DNA from: Neorhizobium galegae bv. orientalis str. HAMBI 540
GTDB taxonomy: Bacteria > Pseudomonadota > Alphaproteobacteria > Rhizobiales > Rhizobiaceae
Direction: 5' to 3'
DNA: 64,000 nucleotides
Assembly: GCF_000731315.1 (NCBI RefSeq)
Contig: NZ_HG938353.1
Coordinates: 2,976,001 to 3,040,000, forward strand
A program made the translations under genes and the position numbers. Position 1 is the stretch's first letter; every line of letters begins with the position of its first letter. Below are positions 26,386-34,508 of this stretch, piece after piece. Below the pieces are notes generated by a model, which saw only the letters and a list, made by a program, of their open reading frames with translations, did no database searches and was not told the DNA's origin.

Positions 26386-27665
26386 ACCTTGTCCGACCGC
26401 TTGACCAGAAGCTTGTCGATGCGGCGGCCGTCGAGATCGATCACCTCGAAAGTCCAGCCGTTCTTGGTGAAACTCTCGCCGAGTTCCGGCAGGCGTTTCA
26501 TCTCGTCGAGCACGAAGCCCGCGACCGTCTCGTAGCCGGGATCGTCCCCGAGCGAAAACCCCATCTGGTCGGAGAATTCGTCGACCGGCATCCAGCCGGC
26601 GATCAGGAAAGAACCGTCGTCCCGCGCAACGATCGCAGGTTCTTCGTCGTTTTCCTCCTGGAACACGCCGGTGATGGCCTCGAGGATGTCGCCCGAGGTG
26701 ATGATGCCTTCGAAATGGCCGTATTCGTCGTAAACGAGCACCATATGGGCCGGCGCCCGGCGCAGCGCCTGGATGACGTCGAGCGCACCGGTGAGGTCCG
26801 AGACGACGGGCGCTTCGCGCATGATGCCGCGGATATCCAGCGTCTTGCCGCCGGCGATGAAATCGTAAGCGTCCTTGACGAACAGCGTGCCGAGGATTTC
26901 GTCGGAACTGCCGTTGCGGATCGGCAGGCGGGAACGCTGCGTGGCACGCAGCTGTTCGCGGATTTCGTCCGAATTGTCTTCGATATCGATGACCTCGACA
27001 TCGCGCCGCGGCGTCATCAGGCCGCGCGCGGTGCGGTCGGCAAGCCGCATGACGCCGGAGATCATGGCGGATTCTTCCGTCTCGATCACGCCGGCGCTCT
27101 GGGCTTCGGCAAGCACGGTGCGGATTTCCTCGTCGGTGACCCGGTCGCCCGACTCGCCCCTCTGGCCAAGCAGGCTGAGGACGATTCGGCCGGAAACATC
27201 GAGGAACCAGACGATCGGCGCGCCAACGGTCGCCAGCATTTTCATGGCGGGCGCGACACGGGCGGCAACCGCCTCCGGCGCGCGCAGCGCTATCTGCTTC
27301 GGCACCAGTTCGCCGACGATCAGCGACAAATAAGTGATGATGACGACGACGGTGCCGACGCCCAGCCAGTCGGCGAGATTGTCCGCCATGCCCTGCGCCT
27401 CGAACCAGGTGGTCAATCGCGCGCCGAGCGTGGCGCCCGAGAATGCACCGGACAGCACGCCGACGAGGGTGATGCCGATCTGAACGGAGGAGAGGAAGCG
27501 GCCGGGATCTTCCGCAAGCCGCATGGCTGTGGCGGCACCGCGATTGCCCTGTTCGGCCATGATCCGGAGTCGCACCGGACGGGAGGAGACGACGGCAAGT
27601 TCCGACATCGCGAGGACACCATTCAAAACGGTGAGGGCGATCACGATGAGTATTTCGGTTAACAA
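26382..27665 (-). CDS. CNNM/CorC/HlyC (TlyC) family membrane protein
   Basis: About 427 residues if translation starts at TTG 27665, where the hydrophobic N-terminus begins after an AAAGAG; the frame stays open to 27782 and an ATG at 27740 is an alternative without a ribosome site. A DUF21/CNNM membrane domain (about residues 1-180) is followed by two CBS domains (about 200-325) and a C-terminal CorC_HlyC domain. The family is linked to Mg2+/Co2+ efflux and often misnamed hemolysin. It heads a three-gene run with 5-FCL and ymdB. Confidence 0.85.
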   Translation of the reverse strand: MLTEILIVIALTVLNGVLAMSELAVVSSRPVRLRIMAEQGNRGAATAMRLAEDPGRFLSSVQIGITLVGVLSGAFSGATLGARLTTWFEAQGMADNLADWLGVGTVVVIITYLSLIVGELVPKQIALRAPEAVAARVAPAMKMLATVGAPIVWFLDVSGRIVLSLLGQRGESGDRVTDEEIRTVLAEAQSAGVIETEESAMISGVMRLADRTARGLMTPRRDVEVIDIEDNSDEIREQLRATQRSRLPIRNGSSDEILGTLFVKDAYDFIAGGKTLDIRGIMREAPVVSDLTGALDVIQALRRAPAHMVLVYDEYGHFEGIITSGDILEAITGVFQEENDEEPAIVARDDGSFLIAGWMPVDEFSDQMGFSLGDDPGYETVAGFVLDEMKRLPELGESFTKNGWTFEVIDLDGRRIDKLLVKRSDKV

Positions 27666-27929
27666 GAGAAGCTCTTTAATTGGAACAATATGCCTGCACG
27701 CGAAACGAACGTGCCGCCCCAAGGAGCGGCCCGCATCCATACGACCGCGCCAGGGGCGCTTCGTCGGCGATGCTTCGCGCACAGTTCGGAAAACCAGGAC
27801 CGGTTCTCGGAGCTATGCACCTTCACTCGCATGCGTAAATCATAGGGTCGTCATGCGGGCATTGCAATGGTTGGAACAAAATGAAGGGTTTGCGCCGAGG
27901 AAGCCGTGACCCAGTCGCTGTCGCCGCAG

Positions 27930-28958
27930 CTATTGAAGGCTGACCGTCAGTTCGGCGCGGGTGCCGGCAAGAGAGGGCACATAATGGATCGTCGAACCGA
28001 GCGTCGCGGCCATGGACTTGACGATCCGGCTGCCGAGCCCGGTTCCTTTCGGCGCATCGCCCTCACGCCAACCGATCCCGTCATCTTCGACGGCGAGAAG
28101 CGCATCGCCCTCACCCTGGCGCTTGAGCAGCACCCGCACTTCGCCCTCGGTGCCGGCCGGATAGGCATATTTCAGCGCGTTGGTGAGGAGTTCCGTGACG
28201 ATCATGCCGACGGAGACGGCGCGATCGGAGGTCAGCGACAAAGGTTCGGCATCGAGGCGGATCGACGGCCCCCCATCGCCGTTGACGGAGCCCTGGACTT
28301 CACGCACCAGCGTGCCCAGATATTTGTCCATCTCCACATGCCGGACGTCGTCGGATGTGTAGAGGCTGCGATGCATGCCGGCGATCGCGCTGATGCGCGC
28401 CTGCGTCTCCGAAAGAGCGGCCTTCACGTCGTCGCTCTTGCTGCTGGATACCTGCAGGCGGATGAGTGCCGCGACCAGCGCCAGGCTGTTGGCCACGCGG
28501 TGATTAACCTCGGCGAGCAGAACCTCGGCGCGCTCCTTGCCCAGGCGAATTTCCTGCTCGGCCTTTTCCTTGGCCCGCCGCAATTCGGCATTGGCGATGC
28601 CCTGCGCGATCGCGCTCTCCATCAGCGGCCAGAATTCCTCGCCGACCGTCTTGATGACATAGTCGGATGCGCCGCTCTTCAGCGCATCGATGGCGATCGT
28701 CGCGTCGCTGGAACCGGTGACGTAGATCACCGGAATGACCGAGTCCTGATCTTTCAGCTTGTGAAGGATATCGAGCCCGGTTCCGGTCTTCAGGTAATGG
28801 TCGAGGACGATCGCGTCGATACCGCCTTTTTCCACCGCCGCCATTGCCGATGCCGCGTCAACGGCGTGGACCACCTGATAACCAGCCCGCGCGAAATGGC
28901 GTTCTGCCAATCTGGCAAGCGCGAGATCATCATCGACATAGAGTATGGTTTGCGGCAT
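27930..28958 (-). CDS. Response regulator-histidine kinase hybrid (receiver plus HisKA_2)
   Basis: 342 residues. An N-terminal receiver (residues 1-120) with D-D-D near the start and the phospho-Asp in A-I-V-L-D-H-Y, a coiled linker, then a HisKA_2 dimerisation box with the His in E-V-N-H-R-V-A-N-S-L and a HATPase (E-L-L-T-N-A-L-K-Y, D-D-G-I-G-W, G-T-G-L-G-S-R-I-V). The order receiver-first, kinase-second suggests it receives a phosphate or is gated by one before acting. Third gene of a cassette with the receiver at 28968 and the CHASE3 kinase at 29408. Confidence 0.9.
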   Translation of the reverse strand: MPQTILYVDDDLALARLAERHFARAGYQVVHAVDAASAMAAVEKGGIDAIVLDHYLKTGTGLDILHKLKDQDSVIPVIYVTGSSDATIAIDALKSGASDYVIKTVGEEFWPLMESAIAQGIANAELRRAKEKAEQEIRLGKERAEVLLAEVNHRVANSLALVAALIRLQVSSSKSDDVKAALSETQARISAIAGMHRSLYTSDDVRHVEMDKYLGTLVREVQGSVNGDGGPSIRLDAEPLSLTSDRAVSVGMIVTELLTNALKYAYPAGTEGEVRVLLKRQGEGDALLAVEDDGIGWREGDAPKGTGLGSRIVKSMAATLGSTIHYVPSLAGTRAELTVSLQ

Positions 28959-28967
28959 CGCGTCTCG

Positions 28968-29411
28968 TTATTGTCCGGGTATCTGCATCACGGCAAAGAA
29001 CAGCCCGAGCTGTCGAATGGCATGCGCAAAACTGTCGTAGTCCACCGGTTTGGTGATGTAGACGTTGGCGCCGAGATCGTAGCAGCGCTGGATCTCCCGC
29101 TCATCGTCCGTGGTCGTAAGGATGACCACCGGCAAACGCTTCGAGTGTGGGTTGGACTTCACCTTCTCCAGGATGTCAATACCCGACATGTCCGGCAGGT
29201 TGAGGTCGAGGAGGATCAGCAGATGGCGATCCTGATTCGAGTTTCCGGAACGATCCGCGCCGAGGATAAAATCAAGGGCAGCGTTGCCGTTGGTGAAGGG
29301 AACGATCTCGTTGTTGACGCCGGCGCGACGGACGTTCTTTTCGATCAGGCGCGCATGGCCTTCATCGTCCTCGATCATCACGATGGTGACTTCTTTACCG
29401 GCAGCCTTCAT
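28968..29411 (-). CDS. Single-domain response regulator (Rcp1-like)
   Basis: 147 residues, receiver domain only. Acidic pocket E-D-D-E near residue 14, phospho-Asp in L-L-D-L-N-L-P-D-M, Thr in V-I-L-T-T-T-D and Lys in I-T-K-P-V-D. It resembles the Rcp1 class often paired with phytochrome or CHASE3 kinases. Its start overlaps the stop of the kinase at 29408 (ATGA), and the receiver-kinase hybrid follows 9 bp later, so it probably relays between the two. Confidence 0.92.
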   Translation of the reverse strand: MKAAGKEVTIVMIEDDEGHARLIEKNVRRAGVNNEIVPFTNGNAALDFILGADRSGNSNQDRHLLILLDLNLPDMSGIDILEKVKSNPHSKRLPVVILTTTDDEREIQRCYDLGANVYITKPVDYDSFAHAIRQLGLFFAVMQIPGQ

Positions 29412-30907
29412 GACCCGTTACTCCTGACATACTGGGACAGATCCGTGGGCAACCGGATGACGAACGTCGCCCCGCCGCCCAAAGTGGACGTCACCGTAAT
29501 CTCACCGCCTAAATTTCTAACTAATGAACGCACATGCGCAAGACCGATACCCTCGCCCTGTTGGTCCTGAACCCCCGAGCGGCGGAAAAGCTCGAAAACC
29601 CTCTCGTGGTCCTCCGGAGCGATGCCCCGGCCATTGTCTGAAACCTCTATTCTTATCGCAGCGCGGCCAAGCGGCATGGCCTTGACCGACAGGTTCAACG
29701 GCCGATCCGAATGTTTGTATTTCACCGCATTGTCGAAGAGATTGCCGAAAATCTGTTCCAGCGAAAATCGGTCGGTAATAAGGCCCCGCGCCTGGGCGAC
29801 CGAAATATTCACCTCGCCGCCCGCTTCGCTGACCTGATGGTAGATGCTGGCGGCGGTCGCTTCGAGAAGCTCCCCGAGATCGATCCTCTCCGGCTTCAGT
29901 TCGCGCCGCCCGTCGCGGGAAATCTTCAGGATGGCGTTGATCAGCCCGTCCATCTTTTTGGTGGACGAGCGGATGAAGGCGATCGCCTCCGGCAGGTCCT
30001 GCTCGACGGCGACACGGGCATCGTTCACGTCGGTTTCCGACAGCGGCGTCCCGTCGGCCAGTACATAGGTGCTGATCGACTTGAGGCTTGCGTCGAGTTC
30101 GCTGGTGAAACCCATGATGTTGACCAGCGGCGCACGCAGGTCGTGCGAGACGATATAGGCATAACGCTGGATTTCGCGGTTCGCCTGGATCAGGTCCTCG
30201 GAGCGCTCGTTGACGCGCTCCTCGAGCCCGGCATTGAGCTCCTCGACCTCGGAGCGCGCCCGCTGAAGCTCGCGGACATGCTGGCCGACGATCAGGATCG
30301 CACCGCCGATGACGAGGATGATCATCAGTCCGCCGCCGATGGTGATCCACTGCAGCGCCAATGCCGAATCATTGAGGTCGTCGACCCCGGTCTCGATCCG
30401 CCCGTCCGTGTCACGGAGCAGCGTGCCGAGGATTGTCGTGATGCCTTCCATCAGCTGCCGGCCATAGGCGCCGCGGATGACTTCGATCGCCCCGATGGCA
30501 TTGCCCTTCTGCACCATCTCCACCGTCGACTGCATCTCGGCGAGCTTGTCGTCGATCAGCGGATCGAGTTGGGCAAATGGGACGTGCATGGCGTCCAGAT
30601 TGCCGGCAGCCCTTTTCAGCCGCTCGCGCAGTCGCGGAATAACCGTGCTCGCGGTCGTATAGGGTATCAGGAATTCAGCATCCTGCGTCAGCACGAAACC
30701 ACGCTGGCCGGATTCGGCGGCCCGCAGGAAAAGCTGCATGTCCGCGGCAGCACTTCGAAGCTCGCGCAGCTTCACCACGTCCTGGAAATAGACCTGCGTT
30801 GTCCGTGCCAGGATGAAGGAGGACAGCACGATCGCCAACAGGATGGCGCCCCCGACCAGAAGCATCAACAGCGAAGATCGGGCGAAGGTGGATTTCAAAA
30901 AGGGCAT
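29408..30907 (-). CDS. Membrane histidine kinase with CHASE3 sensor
   Basis: 499 residues from ATG 30907, where the membrane helix follows at the expected distance; the frame continues to 31042 without support. First membrane segment about residues 14-36, a periplasmic CHASE3 domain (about 40-180), a second membrane segment (about 190-212), a coiled coil, a HisKA box with Y-I-V-S-H-D-L-R-A-P, and a HATPase (N-L-F-D-N-A-V-K-Y, D-N-G-R-G-I, G-I-G-L-A-H-V). The input signal is unknown. First gene of the three-gene cassette. Confidence 0.9.
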   Translation of the reverse strand: MPFLKSTFARSSLLMLLVGGAILLAIVLSSFILARTTQVYFQDVVKLRELRSAAADMQLFLRAAESGQRGFVLTQDAEFLIPYTTASTVIPRLRERLKRAAGNLDAMHVPFAQLDPLIDDKLAEMQSTVEMVQKGNAIGAIEVIRGAYGRQLMEGITTILGTLLRDTDGRIETGVDDLNDSALALQWITIGGGLMIILVIGGAILIVGQHVRELQRARSEVEELNAGLEERVNERSEDLIQANREIQRYAYIVSHDLRAPLVNIMGFTSELDASLKSISTYVLADGTPLSETDVNDARVAVEQDLPEAIAFIRSSTKKMDGLINAILKISRDGRRELKPERIDLGELLEATAASIYHQVSEAGGEVNISVAQARGLITDRFSLEQIFGNLFDNAVKYKHSDRPLNLSVKAMPLGRAAIRIEVSDNGRGIAPEDHERVFELFRRSGVQDQQGEGIGLAHVRSLVRNLGGEITVTSTLGGGATFVIRLPTDLSQYVRSNGS

Positions 30908-31038
30908 CGATACGGCCGGCGAGTGAACAGGACGGCAAGAACTTGGGGGTGCGGCCCCCGTTGTCAAGCAAAGGCTGTAGAACAAGCCGATCGGCGGAGC
31001 AATACCAGGCGCCGCCGCGGTTTCTCTGCCTGCTGATC

Positions 31039-32898
31039 TCAAGCCGAGTTGAGGTTGCCCTTGTCCACCAGCTTCACGGCCCCAGCCAGAACCGTCTGGT
31101 TCCGTCCGCTGGCCTTGGCTTCCAGGAGGGCTGCGTCCGCCCGCGTGACGAGCGTCGAAACCGGTCCTTCGGCGGGTGAGCCTGCGACGCCGATCGAAAC
31201 GGAGACGAGCCCGAGGATACGGCCGCCATGCGAAAGTGGCGTGGTGGCGATCTTCTGCCGCAGCCGCTCGGCAAGCTCGAAGGCGGCGGTCTCAGCCGCA
31301 TCCGGCAGAAGGATCGTGAACTCCTCGCCGCCGAAGCGATAACAAGTTCCCGCCTCTCCGACGGTATCGAGCATCAGCTGCGCGACATATTGCATCACCA
31401 TGTCGCCGGCATCGTGCCCGAACTCGTCGTTGAAGCGCTTGAAGCGGTCGATATCCATCATCAGGCAGGCGAGCGGCTGGCCCGGATGGGCGCGCCCATG
31501 GCGGGCGAGCGTCTCGTCAAGGCAGCGACGGTTGAAAAGGCCGGTCAGGGCGTCGCGCACCGAAAGGTTCGTCAGCCGGTCGCGAAGCTGCAGGTTGGCG
31601 ACCGCAAGGCCGATATTCTCGGCGATCAGTTCGAGATAGAGACGCGAACTTTCCGCTGCCATGTCCTGGCCGGGACGTTCTTCGAAATAGAGAAGGCCGA
31701 TCGTATCGCCCTGCGCCGTCAGGGGTATGCAGAGCCCGGCAACATCGCTTTCCGCGAGGTGCTGACAGGAAATGTCGCCCTGGCCGTGGTTGCTCAGATG
31801 CGGTCGCCCACGGCGCAGGCCCCAGCAGGCGCTAGTCGGGAAGGAGGCGGCTGAATGCTTCGGATCCAGCCAGCTGCCCATTCCGGCCAACAGCGTGCGG
31901 CTGTCGTTCAGCACATAGAGACGGCCGGCGAGATTGGGGAATATCTGCGGCGCAAAGCGCGAGACTACATCTGCCAGTTCGCCCTGGGTCTGGCAGGCCT
32001 GCAGGCGGTGCATCATCTGCAGGATGAGATCCTTGGTCAGCTGGTCGGCGCGGCGCTCGGCATCGAGACGATCCCGCTCCAGCCCGTTTTCGCGGAAGAT
32101 GTGGATAGCCTGGTTCATCTCGCCGATCTCGTCTTGCCGGCGGTCGAGCGGCACTTCCACGGCATAGTCCTGACGGGCCAGCCGGGTGACGATGCCGGTC
32201 ATGCGGGTGAGCGGCATGGCGACGCGGCGCTTGAGCACGAAATAGAGGACGCCGAGGAAAAGTGCTGCGGTGACGGCAAGCATCGTCTTTGCCGCAAGAC
32301 CCCACAAGTCGCTGCGGGACTGCGCAAGCGCTACCGCAGTCTCAGTGCGCGCCTTTACCAGTTCCCGGAACCGGGTGACGGTTTCCAGGAGCCCGATCTG
32401 GAGGCGGTCATGCTCGGGACCGAACAATGTCTCCTGCGCCCCGGCCAAGTCGCCGTTCTGGTAGGCGGCCACGGCCGCCTCTTCGAGTTGATCCAGAGCA
32501 TCGGCATCCTGTTCGACTTCGACCAGCGCAGAAAGTTCCGCATCGGATGCACCCAGTCCCTTGATGCCCTTGATCGCCTGTTCGAGCCCCTGCTCTTCTG
32601 TCTCCTTGTCGTGGAAGGCCTTCAGATGCCGGTCCTGGCCGCGCATCACGTAAAGCCGCGCTTCATCAGTGCGCTCTTCCGCGCCGAGCGCCAGCTGTTC
32701 GGAAAGCTCGTCGAGGGAAAGGTGCTCCTCGACGGCGACCCGCTCCTGGTTGGCGCTTCCGGCAGACAGCATGAAGGCGCCACCTGACAGCACAGTCAAG
32801 ACGACCGTGACGCCATAGGCCCAGTTGGTGATCTCGTTGATACGCATGCCGGGAAGATAGTCCCCTCGTTTGAAAAGAGGATTAAGAGTATCGCTCAA
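31039..32898 (-). CDS. Diguanylate cyclase with HAMP and GAF domains
   Basis: 619 residues. Membrane segments near residues 28-46 and 205-225 enclose a helical periplasmic sensor, followed by HAMP (about 225-280), a GAF-like domain (about 300-440) and a GGDEF domain with the active site R-F-G-G-E-E-F and D-I-D-R-F-K-R-F-N-D. It should make c-di-GMP from GTP. No RxxD inhibitory site precedes the active motif. It is followed immediately on the same strand by the CHASE3 kinase, which may make it part of that signalling group. Confidence 0.92.
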   Translation of the reverse strand: MSDTLNPLFKRGDYLPGMRINEITNWAYGVTVVLTVLSGGAFMLSAGSANQERVAVEEHLSLDELSEQLALGAEERTDEARLYVMRGQDRHLKAFHDKETEEQGLEQAIKGIKGLGASDAELSALVEVEQDADALDQLEEAAVAAYQNGDLAGAQETLFGPEHDRLQIGLLETVTRFRELVKARTETAVALAQSRSDLWGLAAKTMLAVTAALFLGVLYFVLKRRVAMPLTRMTGIVTRLARQDYAVEVPLDRRQDEIGEMNQAIHIFRENGLERDRLDAERRADQLTKDLILQMMHRLQACQTQGELADVVSRFAPQIFPNLAGRLYVLNDSRTLLAGMGSWLDPKHSAASFPTSACWGLRRGRPHLSNHGQGDISCQHLAESDVAGLCIPLTAQGDTIGLLYFEERPGQDMAAESSRLYLELIAENIGLAVANLQLRDRLTNLSVRDALTGLFNRRCLDETLARHGRAHPGQPLACLMMDIDRFKRFNDEFGHDAGDMVMQYVAQLMLDTVGEAGTCYRFGGEEFTILLPDAAETAAFELAERLRQKIATTPLSHGGRILGLVSVSIGVAGSPAEGPVSTLVTRADAALLEAKASGRNQTVLAGAVKLVDKGNLNSA

Positions 32899-33123
32899 AC
32901 GTGATCACGCGGCGCCAAGTCCACCGTATGGTGGATAAATTGGAGAATTCTTATATAGATCTCGCCCGGCATTCGCAGTTGTCGCCGCCGGATGAACAAT
33001 CGCCAGCCAAGCCGATCAGTCCGGACCCGATTTCGCCCGTCCTGCACGTTACAAGCAGATGCGAGAATAGATCATCCGGTCAATATGCGAATCGCGGATA
33101 TTCAATAAGGATGACCGCGCGGG
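32899..33123. other. Intergenic region upstream of the diguanylate cyclase
   Basis: Most of the gap between the cyclase start and the 6S RNA gene. TCCACC-GTAT-GGTGGA (32920-32935) is a perfect 6-bp inverted repeat just upstream of the start and could be an operator. No coding frame with a credible start was found on either strand. Confidence 0.4.
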
Positions 33124-33201
33124 AAAGACCCCCCAACCAGCAGTCCCGCCTCTCGGCTGCAGTCCGGAATGCAGCTGAGTGTTTAAGCCAGGCGGGTCTT
33201 T
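33124..33201. other. Structured palindromic segment between the cyclase and 6S RNA
   Basis: Nested complementary arms: AAAGACCC (33124-33131) with GGGTCTTT (33194-33201), CCCGCCT (33145-33151) with AGGCGGG (33190-33196), and an inner hairpin GCTGCA...TGCAGC. The outer and middle pairings share bases on one side and so exclude one another, like an alternative-structure switch. It may be a small RNA, an element of a repeat family, or a transcription end for 6S RNA. Confidence 0.4.
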
Positions 33202-33265
33202 GCCTTGCATGCGGCTGCGACTTCACTGTCGCCGGAAGCCAGAAACAATCAAATCAAAAAGGGAG

Positions 33266-33428
33266 AAGTGCGATCCGCGGCAACCGATGGATGTTTACGA
33301 TCCTGGGTGCCTACAAACGTAGGTGGGCGCCGTGTGTCCAAGCCCACGGGCCTGGCCAGGGACAGCTCCCTTTGGATCGAGTATGGCCCCAGGGATTGTG
33401 GTTCCTGTCGTGAGGCGCAGATCGCATT
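33266..33428 (-). ncRNA. ssrS: 6S RNA
   Basis: About 160 nt on the minus strand, 62 bp after zapA, the classical position of ssrS. The ends pair: TGCGATCTGCG (33426-33416) with CGCGGATCGCA (33279-33269), one G-U in eleven. The interior has short stems around a large unpaired centre, the form that mimics an open promoter and sequesters sigma70 RNA polymerase. A TATATT box lies a few bases upstream of the 5' end and a T run follows the 3' end. Identified from location, length and terminal stem; alphaproteobacterial 6S RNAs have this length. Ends are approximate. Confidence 0.85.
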
Positions 33429-33490
33429 GGCAATATATGTGTGATTGCCGGTCCGCACCAGTGGCGAAAAGCCTTTATTATCGACTTTGA

Positions 33491-33868
33491 TCAGTTCACC
33501 GGAGCGGGTGTGCGACCGTTGAGCTTGGCGGTCAGCCCGTCGAGCCTCGAGGCGAGCTCTCCGAGCGCCAAAACCACGCGGTGCTCGTTGTGCTGCTGGT
33601 TTTCGAGCGCGCCGTCGCGGTTGGACTTGAGTGCCGCGACTTCGGTCTCGAGCAGGCCGAGCTTGCGGGTCATCTCCGAAAGCTCGTCCATGATCATGAT
33701 GCCGGCCATCACGGTGATGCGCAGATCGCCGATCTCGCCGAACTGGCTTTTGAGGTGCCCTACATAGCGGTCGAATCGATCGGCAAGGTCGGTCAGGTGG
33801 CTTTCCTGTCCTTCCTCGCAGGCCATGCGATAGGCCTTGCCGTCGATCATCACCGTTACCTGGGCCAT
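33491..33868 (-). CDS. zapA: ZapA, FtsZ-ring-associated protein
   Basis: 125 residues: an N-terminal globular part (M-A-Q-V-T-V-M-I-D-G-K-A-Y, H-L-T-D-L-A-D-R-F-D) and a C-terminal coiled coil. ZapA bundles FtsZ at midcell. It lies between the DUF4164 gene and 6S RNA on the minus strand, which is the conserved rhizobial order. Confidence 0.92.
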   Translation of the reverse strand: MAQVTVMIDGKAYRMACEEGQESHLTDLADRFDRYVGHLKSQFGEIGDLRITVMAGIMIMDELSEMTRKLGLLETEVAALKSNRDGALENQQHNEHRVVLALGELASRLDGLTAKLNGRTPAPVN

Positions 33869-33893
33869 GGCATTCCCTTTTGATCCTGGCGCA

Positions 33894-34166
33894 TCAGCGA
33901 TCGAGCACGGCGCGGATGGTTTCCATCGCCGTCACGAGACGCCTCGAGACTTCCCGGTTTACTTCTTCCAGTCGATTGGCGCGGAATTGCGACTGGTCGA
34001 GCTCCTGCGCGAGCCGTGCCCGGTCCGCGTGCACCCGGCGGACCTCGCCCTCCACATCCTGGGTCTCGCGCTGGCGCTCGATGCGCGCATCGACGGCGCT
34101 CTCAAGACCGCCGATCGCCGCCCTGAGTTCCGAAATCACCATGTCGATCGTCTTTTCCGACGGCAT
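33894..34166 (-). CDS. DUF4164 family coiled-coil protein
   Basis: 90 residues from ATG 34166 with AGGAAG upstream; a longer frame to 34262 has no ribosome site. Entirely predicted helix/coiled coil (L-D-Q-S-Q-F-R-A-N-R-L-E-E-V-N). DUF4164 proteins sit next to zapA in Rhizobiales, and a division-related role is plausible but unproven. It starts the DUF4164-zapA-ssrS group. Confidence 0.82.
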   Translation of the reverse strand: MPSEKTIDMVISELRAAIGGLESAVDARIERQRETQDVEGEVRRVHADRARLAQELDQSQFRANRLEEVNREVSRRLVTAMETIRAVLDR

Positions 34167-34508
34167 GCGAAGCTTCCTGTCGATACACGAAATGAGCCGA
34201 ATCGATACGATCGACCTCTCCAACAAGGCCGGAAGACTATTCACCGCCTGCAAGCCGGTCAATCAATCGAGGCCCTTCAAACATGTCCTAACTGTGGATC
34301 GTCAACTATGTTTCTGCCCCTCGTCACATGCTGCACAGAATTCCGGCAGCTGCGGGAAAGTTCGTCATGATGGCCTCGGCGCGACGGCGCTTTTGTTGAC
34401 TTGCGCGTTGCACCTGCTAAGGATCACCCGCTCTTAGGTGGTCCCTGGGCCACTCTTCAAGTGGTCCCACGAGGACCGTGACCGACACCCGTAAAAAGCG
34501 GATTAGCC
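34167..34508. other. Divergent region between the DUF4164 gene and tkt
   Basis: 342 bp holding both promoters. TTGACT at 34396-34401 with TAAGGA about 16 bp later may be the tkt promoter (uncertain). The tkt leader can form small hairpins, CCACT-CTTCA-AGTGG and GGTCC-CACGA-GGACC, around 34454-34480. No gene is seen. Confidence 0.4.

Noticed and set aside
33249..33458. 69-codon minus-strand frame over the 6S RNA region
   Set aside because: The position, length and end pairing fit 6S RNA; the frame has no ribosome site.
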